NCBI GenBank assembly: GCA_964651385.1
Contig: CAZYYM010000008.1
Coordinates: forward strand, 1-61,149
DNA: 61,149 bases
Source of the DNA: GCA-001735895 sp964651385
GTDB lineage: Bacteria; Pseudomonadota; Gammaproteobacteria; GCA-001735895
Direction: 5' to 3'
Part shown: in pieces, positions 18,245 to 27,003 of the stretch
Layout of the letters: each line of letters starts with the position of its first letter
Position numbering within the stretch: position 1 is the first letter of the stretch
Made by a program: the position numbers and the translations under genes
The notes under the pieces: model-generated
Seen by the model: the letters and a program-made list of their open reading frames with translations, nothing else
What the model was told of the DNA's origin: nothing
The model's database searches: none

Positions 18245-19105
18245 ATGAATACCATGCTCCAGTTTATTTCGACTATCATCCTGGCCACGCTTTCCTGTAT
18301 ATCGGTTGCCGCGCCCTCGGCTGATCTCTGGGAGCGCTGGGCGCAGTACGACGCCAATTCGACACAGGCTATCGATCACAGTACCTGGAATGATTTACTG
18401 AGTCGCTATGTGGTCAGGCACGACAGTGGTGTTAACCGTTTTCGCTACGGGAAGGTCAGCCATGAGGATGGCAGCAAACTGATGAATTATCTGAATTTGC
18501 TCGGCAATATCAATATCAGCCAATACAATCGCGATGTACAGCGCGCATACTGGATTAACCTGTATAACGCTTTAACCGTCAGTGTTGTGCTCTCTAATTA
18601 TCCGTTACGCAGCATTCGGGACGTTTCTTCAGGCTTTTTTTCTGCCGGTCCCTGGAAGAAAAAACTCATCAAGATCGAAAACGAAACACTGTCACTCGAC
18701 GATATCGAGCACCGCATCCTGCGCCCGATCTGGAAAGACCCGCGCCTGCACTATGCTGTCAACTGCGCCTCCATCGGTTGCCCGAACCTGCAAAACCAGG
18801 CATTTACGGCGACGAATAGCGAACAGCTGCTCGATAAAGCTGCGCGGGAGTACATCAACCACCCACGCGGCGCGAAGGTCGATAGCGACGGCAGATTGCA
18901 AGTTTCGAGTATTTACATCTGGTTTAACGATGATTTCGGTGGAGACGAAGGCGTCATCAGACATTTGGAACAATATGCCGAACCGGCGCTGGCGAACGCA
19001 CTGAAAAAGACTTCTGAGATCGACGACCACCATTACAACTGGCTACTCAATAGCCTGGTACCGGTGCAGACCAGGAAGAAGAAAAGCGTTCGACTCGGCA
19101 GCTAA
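18245..19105 (+). CDS. Secreted DUF547 protein
   Basis: A 286-residue protein of the DUF547 family with a signal peptide (about residues 1-22, ending VAA). Family traits include KLMNYLNLLGNI, the YWINLYNALTV motif, and the Cys-containing HYAVNCASIGCPNL segment near residue 180. DUF547 proteins are exported and of unknown function. A longer start (18203) adds 14 residues before the signal peptide and is less likely. It is the first gene of a four-gene run: the glycosyltransferase gene follows after 5 bases, which suggests a shared role with the sugar-transfer genes. Confidence 0.82.
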   Translation: MNTMLQFISTIILATLSCISVAAPSADLWERWAQYDANSTQAIDHSTWNDLLSRYVVRHDSGVNRFRYGKVSHEDGSKLMNYLNLLGNINISQYNRDVQRAYWINLYNALTVSVVLSNYPLRSIRDVSSGFFSAGPWKKKLIKIENETLSLDDIEHRILRPIWKDPRLHYAVNCASIGCPNLQNQAFTATNSEQLLDKAAREYINHPRGAKVDSDGRLQVSSIYIWFNDDFGGDEGVIRHLEQYAEPALANALKKTSEIDDHHYNWLLNSLVPVQTRKKKSVRLGS

Positions 19106-19110
19106 GCGGG

Positions 19111-20520
19111 GTGTCGAAAACGCAGGCATCGTCAGGCTTGCCCGCAGCCGGCTGGATTGCTGGCATCGGCCTGATGTTGCTATTGCAACAGCTCTTCGTT
19201 GCCCATATCAGTCAACGGTTCTTTTACGAAGTTGATCTGGCCCATGCGCCGATACTGGCCTTTGTGTTGTCGCAGATCGCGGCCGGGCTGATCTTTCTAC
19301 TCCTTTTGCGACTGATTCCGCGCGTAACAGTATCAAACCGGCTTTTTCTTTTGTCTCTGCTGCTCGGTCTGATGTTACGGCTTTTCCTGTTCGACAGCCA
19401 GCCGATACTCGAAATCGACTTTTATCGCTATCTCTGGGATGGCGCGGTTACCGCCAATGGTTTCAACCCGTACCGCCTCGCGCCCGACACGGTTGCACAG
19501 GCCGGCAGTGACCGGCTACAACGGCTCGCCGCCGATGCCGGACCGATTATCGAACGCATCAACTACGGCGAACTACGTTCAATCTATCCACCCTTGACGC
19601 AACTGGTATTTGCTATCGCTTATCTTGTCGACGACTGGAACCTCGACGTTTGGCGTACGCTGTTGCTGTTATTTGATATTGCTTCACTCACCATTATTTA
19701 TAAAATATTAAATCTAACCAATCGCTCCAGACTATGGTCACTGCTTTACTGGTGGAATCCCCTTCTTATTCACGAAACTTACAACACCCTGCACATGGAT
19801 GTGTTGATTTTACCGTTCCTGCTACTGGCCCTCTTCTTAATGATTGATCGTCGATTTATCGCAGCAAGCGGCGCATTAACCGTGGCTGCGGGTATTAAGT
19901 TATGGCCATTGCTATTACTACCCTTCTCGGTTCGACCACTATTGCGGAAACCCCGCCAAGGGGTACTCGCCTTACTGATAATATTAGCGATCGCCGGTAT
20001 TGCTATTGTGCCTCTATTTATTTTCGGCCTCGGTGAAAATTCCGGATTGCTGGGGTACTCGCAGGAATGGTTACGTAATAGCGCATTGTTTCCATTATTG
20101 ATTTCAATAGTGTCGGTTTTTAACCCGGGCGACAGTGGTTTAATAAGCCGTGTATTTATTGGCCTGACATTGGTTTGCCTGGTGTTTTATTTAAATCAAA
20201 AGCCAGTTTTTGACCCCAATACCCTGGTAGCAAACCTGAGCTGGGTAATTACTGCCTTATTCCTGCTTAGCCCGACACAATTCCCCTGGTACACTATCTG
20301 GTTTGCACCGCTACTATGCTTTTACCCTAAACCGGCTTTGCTGCTGTTAATGGGACTCATGCCGATTTACTACCTGCGAAATTATTTTGCCGCTCGGGAC
20401 AATGTCGAGCTTTTCGACAATTTCATCGTCTGGATACAATACCTGCCTGTTTACTGTCTATTATTGGTGGACTTTCTGCAGCAACGAAGTCATCGGTCAA
20501 TGGCTGGAGACCATGTTTAA
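19111..20520 (+). CDS. GT87-like polytopic membrane glycosyltransferase
   Basis: A 469-residue integral membrane protein with about 11-12 hydrophobic helices. An acidic loop, EIDFYRYLWDGAVTANGFNPY, lies after the second or third helix. That pattern is typical of GT-C polyprenol-phosphate-dependent mannosyltransferases (GT87/DUF2029), in which an Asp near YRY(LW)DG is catalytic. The start is GTG 19111, five bases after the DUF547 stop. It overlaps the next gene, a GT2 enzyme, by 8 bases. GT2 enzymes of that type make polyprenol-phosphate sugars, so the pair would form donor and transferase. Confidence 0.8.
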   Translation: MSKTQASSGLPAAGWIAGIGLMLLLQQLFVAHISQRFFYEVDLAHAPILAFVLSQIAAGLIFLLLLRLIPRVTVSNRLFLLSLLLGLMLRLFLFDSQPILEIDFYRYLWDGAVTANGFNPYRLAPDTVAQAGSDRLQRLAADAGPIIERINYGELRSIYPPLTQLVFAIAYLVDDWNLDVWRTLLLLFDIASLTIIYKILNLTNRSRLWSLLYWWNPLLIHETYNTLHMDVLILPFLLLALFLMIDRRFIAASGALTVAAGIKLWPLLLLPFSVRPLLRKPRQGVLALLIILAIAGIAIVPLFIFGLGENSGLLGYSQEWLRNSALFPLLISIVSVFNPGDSGLISRVFIGLTLVCLVFYLNQKPVFDPNTLVANLSWVITALFLLSPTQFPWYTIWFAPLLCFYPKPALLLLMGLMPIYYLRNYFAARDNVELFDNFIVWIQYLPVYCLLLVDFLQQRSHRSMAGDHV

Positions 20521-21259
20521 AAACCAACAGACTATTGCAATAATACCCGCGCGCGACGAGGCCTTATCAATAGGCAGCGTTATCGAAGATATTCGCGCAT
20601 TAACCAATGAAAAGAATTACCCTTTATTTGACCGAATACTGGTTTGTGACAATGGCTCGATAGATGACACCGCCAGTATTGCCAGTCAACTCGGCGCTGA
20701 GGTAGTCCGTCAGCTAAAAATGGGATACGGCATTGCCTGTTTAACCGCCATAAGTTTAATCGACGATACCGATATCGTGGTTTTTATCGATGCAGACGCG
20801 TCGCTGAAAATTGATGAATCAATCCGGCTTTTAAAGGCCATCGATCAAGGCGCAGAAATTGCGATTGGCGCCCGAATAACTCATTTAAGGGAAAAAGGTG
20901 CAATGACGCTTCCACAACACTTTGGCAACATCATTGCGAGTGGGTTAATTCGACTCATATGGCAGGCACCGGTCAGCGACCTCGGTCCGTTTCGCGCAAT
21001 ACGTTACAATACGCTTCAACAACTTGACATGCAGAATCAGAGTTTTGGCTGGACCGTAGAAATGCAGGTCAAAGCAATACAACTGGGTTTAAATATGGTT
21101 GAAGTGCCTGTGCACTATCGAAGCCGCTTGGGACGCTCCAAAATCAGTGGGACAATTTCAGGGGTTATCGGGGCAGGCTACGGCATTATTTCGACGATCA
21201 TAAAACTCGCATTGCATTCGACAAAAACTGAATTGCAAAGCCCGGCACGTCATCCATAA
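20513..21259 (+). CDS. GT2 glycosyltransferase (polyprenol-phosphate sugar synthase-like)
   Basis: A 248-residue cytosolic GT-A enzyme. It begins with the nucleotide-binding segment IAIIPARDEALSIGSVIEDI, has DNGSIDDT and the DxD-type metal site VVFIDADAS near residue 85, and a C-terminal VHYRSRLGRSKISG segment as in dolichol-phosphate mannose synthase relatives. Neither a membrane anchor nor a GtrA domain is present. The ATG at 20513 overlaps the stop of the GT87-like gene, and its own stop overlaps the next ATG (TAATG). It therefore appears translationally coupled on both sides. It probably charges a lipid carrier with a sugar for the upstream transferase. Confidence 0.85.
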   Translation: MFKNQQTIAIIPARDEALSIGSVIEDIRALTNEKNYPLFDRILVCDNGSIDDTASIASQLGAEVVRQLKMGYGIACLTAISLIDDTDIVVFIDADASLKIDESIRLLKAIDQGAEIAIGARITHLREKGAMTLPQHFGNIIASGLIRLIWQAPVSDLGPFRAIRYNTLQQLDMQNQSFGWTVEMQVKAIQLGLNMVEVPVHYRSRLGRSKISGTISGVIGAGYGIISTIIKLALHSTKTELQSPARHP

Positions 21260-22332
21260 TGACATCTATGCCGGTACGCTACAGCCACGCTTCACTGATT
21301 CAATTCGGCTCTGCGCTTTTCAAGGACGCTGGTCTCTCCACGCCACGGGCCGAAACAATGGCGTCGGTATTTCTCGAAGCCGACCTGCTCGGCTTTACCA
21401 CCCACGGTATGAATCGTATCCCTCATAATCTGCGATGGCTGGAAGACGGAAGTTCTCGAATCGATGGTGAGCCGATCGTACTGGCCGAGACCCCTAATCT
21501 GTTCAACTGGGATGCCAATTTCCTGCCCGGTCCCTGGGTGGTATCGCAGGCGATTGAACAATGCCTGGAACAGGTTAAAACCGCTGGCGTTGTTACCGCA
21601 ACCATCCGTCGTAGCCAGCATATCGCCTGCCTGGGTGCCTACTGCCCGAAAATTGCCGAAGCCGGTTATGTTGCACTCATCACTTGCTCAACCCCGAGTG
21701 AGCATTCCGTTTGCGCACACGGCGGTATCGAACCAGTTTTTTCGGCTAATCCACTCGCGTTTGTCGCACCGGCACCCGACTATCCGATTTTATTCGATGT
21801 CAGCATGTGTATTACCGCTGGCGGCTATGTAACCCGCGCCCAACGTGAGGGGAACAGGCTACCGGGTAAATACTTGAAAGACCGTAATGGCAATGCAACC
21901 GATAACCCGGCCGCCTTCTTCGATGACCCGCCCGGCAGTATTTTGCCCATCGGTGGTGAATCGCACGGTTATAAAGGTTATGCCTTGACCATGATGACGG
22001 AAATTTTAAGTATGGCGCTCGGTGGCTATGGCCGTGCCGATGGCAACCTCGAAGCCAATGGTGAGGCCAATTCGGTTTATATACAAATAATCAACCCGGC
22101 TGCGTTTGGTCCAAAACAGGACTTTATGCGACAGGCACAGGCAATTAAGGCTATGTGTGAAAACAGCAGCCATAAAGTAAGCGACGAGGCTGTGCGCGTA
22201 CCAGGGCAACGCGCCTGGCGACGCAGGCAGGATCAAATGGAGAACGGCGTCGAGTTGTATCCAACGATTATGGAGGATTTGAAACCATGGGCCGAGAAGT
22301 TTGCTGTTGAGATGCCGGATCCGTCTTTATGA
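21259..22332 (+). CDS. Ldh2/malate-lactate dehydrogenase family oxidoreductase
   Basis: A 357-residue NAD(P)-dependent dehydrogenase of the family of YiaK, AllD and sulfolactate dehydrogenase, distinct from the Rossmann-type Mdh at 10833. Family features are the N-terminal helical segment with ADLLGFTTHGMNRIP, the RRSQHIACLGAY segment near residue 115, FSANPLAFVAPAP near 170, and GGESHGYKGYALTMM near 233. The substrate, a 2-hydroxy or 2-oxo acid, is unknown. It is the last gene of the DUF547-GT-GT-dehydrogenase run and overlaps the GT2 stop. It could supply or consume a keto-acid group for the same pathway, but that is speculative. Confidence 0.85.
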   Translation: MTSMPVRYSHASLIQFGSALFKDAGLSTPRAETMASVFLEADLLGFTTHGMNRIPHNLRWLEDGSSRIDGEPIVLAETPNLFNWDANFLPGPWVVSQAIEQCLEQVKTAGVVTATIRRSQHIACLGAYCPKIAEAGYVALITCSTPSEHSVCAHGGIEPVFSANPLAFVAPAPDYPILFDVSMCITAGGYVTRAQREGNRLPGKYLKDRNGNATDNPAAFFDDPPGSILPIGGESHGYKGYALTMMTEILSMALGGYGRADGNLEANGEANSVYIQIINPAAFGPKQDFMRQAQAIKAMCENSSHKVSDEAVRVPGQRAWRRRQDQMENGVELYPTIMEDLKPWAEKFAVEMPDPSL

Positions 22333-22399
22333 AAAGACGGATAGAGGCATACGCACAATATATGCGGTGCCAAACCCAATAATTAAAGCAGGGACGATT

Positions 22400-23431
22400 A
22401 TGCCAAGTAATGCTCATGCAATACCATCTGAAATATTTTATCAGTTCGCAAAGAAAAACCAGTCTATCGATGAACTGATCAGAACCCTTTACATCAATCC
22501 CTCCGCAGATGCGGTCGCGCATTTCAAAGCAATAAACAGCCATATAAATAATGGCCAGGTGTTAGCAGGTCAAATGGTGGTGATAACCCCACCAAACAGT
22601 CTACAATGCACCAGCTTTGAATCAGACCTGTCACAGGCTGCCCGCCTGGTTGATCAAAAACTGGCTGAGCTTTCTCTGCAGGAAAAGCAGATCATGGCAG
22701 AGCATTATCAGATGTTTGACAAGATCGCCGGTTACGGTGTTGCTGGTTATGGCGCTACGCTGACTTATTTTCGTCATCATGTGAGAAATGTTGAAGGCAC
22801 CCTAAAACAGATATCTGACCTTTATGTCAAAACCTATAACAGTAGGGGCGACTTGTATTCAAAACAGTTTTTTCAACAGCGGAAGCAATTGTTTGCCCGC
22901 CTGGATAACATTCTGAGATCGTTCGTAGGTCACTCAAAAATGGGGTTCAGCACTGATTTTTCCAAAACCAAATCCAACCTGGGCTTAAGCACCAAAAGTA
23001 TTCTACATCAATGGAAGGCCCAGGCAGGACCGGTGGTGGGAGTACCCGGATTCGAAAAGAATTTTATTAAAACCGTAAAGTTGTCCAGGGTTCTCAAAGG
23101 CGCAGGGTATGTCGGCATAGCCCTGGATGTCGGTCAAAGTGGCTTCAAGATTCACCAGGCCTGTACCGTGGGTACCGATAAACAGTGTGTTAAAACCGGT
23201 TTTAAAGAGGGTGGAAGGCTGACCGGTAGTATTGTCGGCGGCACCGGCGGCGGATATGCTGCCGCTTATGGTACCTGTAACTTGCTGTTTGGTTTGGAAT
23301 CAGCGGGAACCAGTTTGCTTTGGTGTGGTATCGTTGCCGGTGTTGCTGGAGGGTATTTAGGGGGTAAATATGGAGGCAAATACCTTGAGGGGAAAGGGGA
23401 AGTGCTTTATGAATCCACATTGGTACGATAA
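22400..23431 (+). CDS. Glycine-zipper membrane protein, candidate pore-forming effector
   Basis: A 343-residue protein in three parts. The N-terminal segment (about 1-65, ending GQVLAGQMVVITPPN) looks like a LysM-type or attachment module. The middle (about 70-220) is helical and charged. The C-terminal part (about 225-343) has two long glycine-rich hydrophobic stretches with GxxxG spacing (GSIVGGTGGGYAAAYG, AGVAGGYLGGKYGGKY). They are separated by a Cys-rich link, ACTVGTDKQCVKTGF. Comparable layouts are seen in putative membrane-disrupting type VI secretion effectors; this is a resemblance from memory, and no secretion gene is in the window. ATG 22400 follows the purine-rich AGCAGGGACG. Confidence 0.6.
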   Translation: MPSNAHAIPSEIFYQFAKKNQSIDELIRTLYINPSADAVAHFKAINSHINNGQVLAGQMVVITPPNSLQCTSFESDLSQAARLVDQKLAELSLQEKQIMAEHYQMFDKIAGYGVAGYGATLTYFRHHVRNVEGTLKQISDLYVKTYNSRGDLYSKQFFQQRKQLFARLDNILRSFVGHSKMGFSTDFSKTKSNLGLSTKSILHQWKAQAGPVVGVPGFEKNFIKTVKLSRVLKGAGYVGIALDVGQSGFKIHQACTVGTDKQCVKTGFKEGGRLTGSIVGGTGGGYAAAYGTCNLLFGLESAGTSLLWCGIVAGVAGGYLGGKYGGKYLEGKGEVLYESTLVR

Positions 23432-23435
23432 ATAA

Positions 23436-23786
23436 ATGCCTTTTGGTGAAATCATATCTTTGATCCTGGCCTTAATATTTTTAATTAGTGGTTTTATATT
23501 CATTGGTTTACTGTTCTACATAGGAAAAACCCGAATAAAGGAAATAGATAAGGCCGTACTCGGATACGAATTTCCCAACGACAGTATCTTTGCGCTCATT
23601 ATCCGGGTTCCCAACTATGCCGGTGGCTTTATGTGGAAATGGAGTGCACGTCGCACTGGACTCGAAGGCAAAATAGAACATTTCGACCGCCGTTTTCGCT
23701 GGCCCTTTATCGCTACTATGGTGTTGGTAATAGTAAGTTTAGGCGCCATGATTGTTGGCATGATCCTGGATCATTTTTTAGCTTAA
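23436..23786 (+). CDS. Small two-helix membrane protein, candidate immunity partner
   Basis: A 116-residue protein with a hydrophobic helix at about residues 6-30 and another at about 86-113, joined by a basic cytoplasmic-looking loop (KWSARRTGLEGKIEHFDRRFR). It starts 4 bases after the stop of the glycine-zipper protein, so the pair is almost certainly cotranscribed. A small membrane protein directly behind a putative pore-former is the usual position of an immunity protein. The sequence itself matches nothing recognised, so the role is inferred from position. Confidence 0.6.
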   Translation: MPFGEIISLILALIFLISGFIFIGLLFYIGKTRIKEIDKAVLGYEFPNDSIFALIIRVPNYAGGFMWKWSARRTGLEGKIEHFDRRFRWPFIATMVLVIVSLGAMIVGMILDHFLA

Positions 23787-23797
23787 GATAAACATAT

Positions 23798-24937
23798 TTA
23801 TTTTACCGCAGCAACCATCTCATCCCAGCAAAGATGCAATGCATCCAGACAGCTGCTCGCCAGTTTCATGCACCGCTCTGGACTCCATCCCTGTTCGAGA
23901 TCAGGCGTATCGGTGGCGTCCTTGAATGGCATTTCGAGGGTCATCACCGGTGCATTAAATCGCTCGGCCAGTGAATTGGAACAATAGCTCATATTAGCCT
24001 GACCATTGCTATTGGCCGGATAGCCATGATTGAACTGGAAATCAGGATTCAGCCTTGCCAGGGTTTGTTTGTATAAATCAAGCTTTTTCTGGCGTTGATC
24101 ATTCCAGCTCGGAATCCCTTCGGTACCCGCGATAAAATTATAAGGCAGTGTTTCGTCGCCATGTACATCAAGACCAAAATCGAGGCCGGTTGTATTCATT
24201 TTCTCAAGTACAGCATGCACTTCCGGACTACGCTCCAATGTAGGTGCATGCCATTCTCGATTGAGATTCGCGCCTACCGCATTAGTACGCAAATGTCCGC
24301 GTCGACTGCCGTCGGGGTTCATGTTCGGAACCAGATATATGACAGATTTCTGCAGAACTGCCCTGACCACTGGGTCGCTGTCATCGATCAATCGATTAAC
24401 CAAGCCCTCCATCCACCATTCCGCCATGGCTTCGCCCGGATGCTGACGCGCGACCATCCAGAGTGTCTTACCCGTTGTTTCAGTCCCTCCAAAACGTAAG
24501 CAATCGATAGCCTGTCCGTCGATAGATTCTCCCAGAGTCTCGAGCTGGCAAACACCGCTGCTTTGCGCCATCGCGATTAAATCAGCATGGCGTTCCATCG
24601 AATAAGGCGCGAAGTAGGCAAAATAAACCTGATCATGGCTGCTATTGTGGCTGAAGACGAGCCGCTCGCCATCGAATTCCGTTTCGACACGAAACCAGTA
24701 TTCCCGATCATAGGATGCCACAGCCCTGTAGTCTTTCCAGCCTCCCGTATAAGCAGCGCCCATAGCATTGGTTATGACATAACGGCAATCAATGTTTTTT
24801 ACATTCGCTGCACGGAAATAAAACCATTGATAAAATTCCGATTCGTTATCTGCACGAATGCGCAGTTGAATATTTTGCGCATCACGACTATCGGTACATT
24901 CAATATTTCCGGCATCAAACTGGCTACTGATAATCAT
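23798..24937 (-). CDS. M14-family zinc carboxypeptidase, cytosolic carboxypeptidase-like
   Basis: A 379-residue metallopeptidase. Residues 1 to about 110 form the beta-sandwich domain characteristic of the cytosolic carboxypeptidase (CCP/Nna1-like) branch. The zinc site follows: HPGE (His and Glu ligands) near residue 167 and the third His in GLDVHGDE near residue 254. NLNREW lies between them, and a catalytic Glu is probably in TLEMPF near the C-terminus. No signal peptide is present, so it acts in the cytoplasm, trimming C-terminal residues from an unknown peptide. It is divergent from the lipoprotein peptidase gene, which starts about 43 bases away. Confidence 0.85.
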   Translation of the reverse strand: MIISSQFDAGNIECTDSRDAQNIQLRIRADNESEFYQWFYFRAANVKNIDCRYVITNAMGAAYTGGWKDYRAVASYDREYWFRVETEFDGERLVFSHNSSHDQVYFAYFAPYSMERHADLIAMAQSSGVCQLETLGESIDGQAIDCLRFGGTETTGKTLWMVARQHPGEAMAEWWMEGLVNRLIDDSDPVVRAVLQKSVIYLVPNMNPDGSRRGHLRTNAVGANLNREWHAPTLERSPEVHAVLEKMNTTGLDFGLDVHGDETLPYNFIAGTEGIPSWNDQRQKKLDLYKQTLARLNPDFQFNHGYPANSNGQANMSYCSNSLAERFNAPVMTLEMPFKDATDTPDLEQGWSPERCMKLASSCLDALHLCWDEMVAAVK

Positions 24938-24979
24938 CTGTTTCTCTCCGATTGATGGATTGTGAGAGAATACTGGCAG

Positions 24980-26077
24980 ATGTCTCTATTGAAAACACCA
25001 AATTTATCGATGCGCTTTTTCTTTGTATTGCTACTTCCATTGCTGCTCAACGCCTGCGCCGATCTCGGTTACTACTGGCATGCCGCCAAAGGTCATCTGT
25101 CGATCATGCATAAACGCGTCGCGATCGATGATCTACTGCAAGACCCCGAAACAAACGCCGGTTTGAAACAACGCCTGATACTGATTAAAGATATTCGGCA
25201 TTTTGCCATTGAGCGACTGGCGCTGCCTAAAAACGGCAGTTATACCGACTATGCTCAGCTCGACCGTCCTTATGCGCTACAGAACCTGTTCGCTGCCCCC
25301 GAGTTTTCGACCACGTTGCTAAGCTGGTGTTACCCGATAGCCGGCTGCACCAGTTACCGGGGATTCTACGAACAGCAACGACTCGACGCTTTTGTTAAAG
25401 CTCTGAAAATCGACAATTACGACGTCCACATCGCCAGGGTACCGGCTTATTCGACGCTTGGCTGGTTCGACGATCCGATACTCAGCAGTTTTATCGATTG
25501 GCCCGATCATCGACTCGCCGGCTTGCTGTTCCACGAATTGACCCACCAACGAATTTACATTGACGACGATTCAGGTTTTAACGAATCGCTCGCAACGGCG
25601 GTGCAACAGGTCGGTATCCGGCTCTGGTTAGGCAGCCGTGGACAGCAGGCACAACTCGAAAAATACAATCGTAGCCTGTTATACCGGCGAGATGTGGTTC
25701 TGTTGATTGAATCGGTTCGGAACCAACTCGGTGAAATCTACCGTAGCAAGCAAAGCGACGAATGGAAACGCGCCGAAAAACAGAAAGCCTTTCAAACACT
25801 GCGCGAACAATACGAAGACGTATCGCGTTTACACAATTATCGGGACGGTTTCGCCAAATGGCTGGCCGCCGATCTGAACAATGCAAAACTGGCGTCGGTT
25901 TCGACCTACAATGCGCTCACTCCGGCATTTGTCGCCATAATCAACGCTTTTGACCATAATTTCGAACGGTTTTTTAGCTATGTCGAGACTATCGGCGATT
26001 TGGACAAGGAAAAACGCGGCCTGTGCTTGAGAGGCTGGCAAGCGGGTAATGCACTGGATGACCCTGCCTGCTCATAA
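24980..26077 (+). CDS. Lipoprotein predicted aminopeptidase (COG4324/PF10023)
   Basis: A 365-residue exported protein. A signal peptide ends in a lipobox (LLLNAC), so it is probably membrane-anchored. The GYYWHAAKGHLSIMHKR segment and the zincin motif HELTHQ with a downstream Glu in FNESLAT identify the COG4324 predicted aminopeptidase family; an intact HExxH supports activity. The start is uncertain among GTG 24962, ATG 24980 and ATG 25010, all before the signal peptide. The gene is convergent with the amidase gene, whose stop lies 8 bases away. Confidence 0.82.
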   Translation: MSLLKTPNLSMRFFFVLLLPLLLNACADLGYYWHAAKGHLSIMHKRVAIDDLLQDPETNAGLKQRLILIKDIRHFAIERLALPKNGSYTDYAQLDRPYALQNLFAAPEFSTTLLSWCYPIAGCTSYRGFYEQQRLDAFVKALKIDNYDVHIARVPAYSTLGWFDDPILSSFIDWPDHRLAGLLFHELTHQRIYIDDDSGFNESLATAVQQVGIRLWLGSRGQQAQLEKYNRSLLYRRDVVLLIESVRNQLGEIYRSKQSDEWKRAEKQKAFQTLREQYEDVSRLHNYRDGFAKWLAADLNNAKLASVSTYNALTPAFVAIINAFDHNFERFFSYVETIGDLDKEKRGLCLRGWQAGNALDDPACS

Positions 26078-26084
26078 ACATCGC

Positions 26085-26909
26085 TCATTGATGTTCCACT
26101 GTAAATGCCCGATCATTTTGTAAAGCAGGAATGCGGCTTCGAGCCAATTCAACCTGATCGAGTTCAATGTCAGCGTAAATTATACCCGGCTCGGCGCCAC
26201 CATCGGCCAGCACTTCGCCCCAGGGATCGACAATTAACGAATGGCCAAATGAATAGCGCTTGTCCGCATGATGACCACACTGGTTCGGCGCGATCACATA
26301 ACATCCGGTTTCGATCGCACGGGCGCGTACCAGAATATGCCAGTGCGCCTTTCCGGTGGTTTGCGTGAAGGCGGCAGGGATGGTGATAACCTGCGCACCA
26401 TTTTGTGCCAGTACTCGATAAAGCCCGGCAAAACGCAGATCGTAACAGACAGTCAGACCAAGCCTGCCCCAGGAGATATCGGTAATAACCGCTTTATTAC
26501 CGGGCGATATGGCTTCCGATTCACGATACCACTCGCCATTTGCGAGTTCGATATCAAACATGTGTAACTTATCGTATCGCGCAATGATCTCACCATACTG
26601 ATTGAGTACGAAACTGCGGTTAACAATACGGTTATCATCCAGCCGGATTAGCTGCGAACCGACCAGAATTGTTACACAGTGCGTCCTGGCTTTATCTCGA
26701 AAAGCATTTAATCCGGTGTCGTCTGACTCGCTGCAGGTTAAAGCCGGAATTTGTTCATTCACCGGCTCGATCAGGCCTACGGTTTCCGGTAGCGCAATAA
26801 ATTCCGCACCCTCTGCGGCCGCCTCATCGATACGGTCACAAACCCAGGCGACATTTGCCTCGATGTTTCGTCCGGCAGTGTTTTGTACGCAGGCGGTTTT
26901 AAATGTCGT
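26085..26909 (-). CDS. Carbon-nitrogen hydrolase (Nit1/deaminated glutathione amidase-like)
   Basis: A 274-residue nitrilase-superfamily amidase. The catalytic triad is visible: Glu in FIALPETVG near residue 42, Lys in RYDKLHMFDIEL near residue 110, and Cys in LTVCYDLRFAGLYR near residue 151. The KLHMFD and CYDLRFAGLY signatures point to the NIT1 branch. Those enzymes hydrolyse deaminated glutathione as metabolite repair, or related omega-amides. ATG 26909 (MTTFKTACVQ) is chosen over a start 7 codons upstream, as the family begins close to the first beta strand. moaA lies divergently. Confidence 0.88.
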   Translation of the reverse strand, partial: TTFKTACVQNTAGRNIEANVAWVCDRIDEAAAEGAEFIALPETVGLIEPVNEQIPALTCSESDDTGLNAFRDKARTHCVTILVGSQLIRLDDNRIVNRSFVLNQYGEIIARYDKLHMFDIELANGEWYRESEAISPGNKAVITDISWGRLGLTVCYDLRFAGLYRVLAQNGAQVITIPAAFTQTTGKAHWHILVRARAIETGCYVIAPNQCGHHADKRYSFGHSLIVDPWGEVLADGGAEPGIIYADIELDQVELARSRIPALQNDRAFTVEHQ

Positions 26910-27003
26910 CATAATCGATAAGATTGCCACAGCACTATACGCTTCGCAATGACCTTAAGCTTTGTTTCTCAAACCATCGATTCCCTGATAGAATCAACCG
27001 ACT

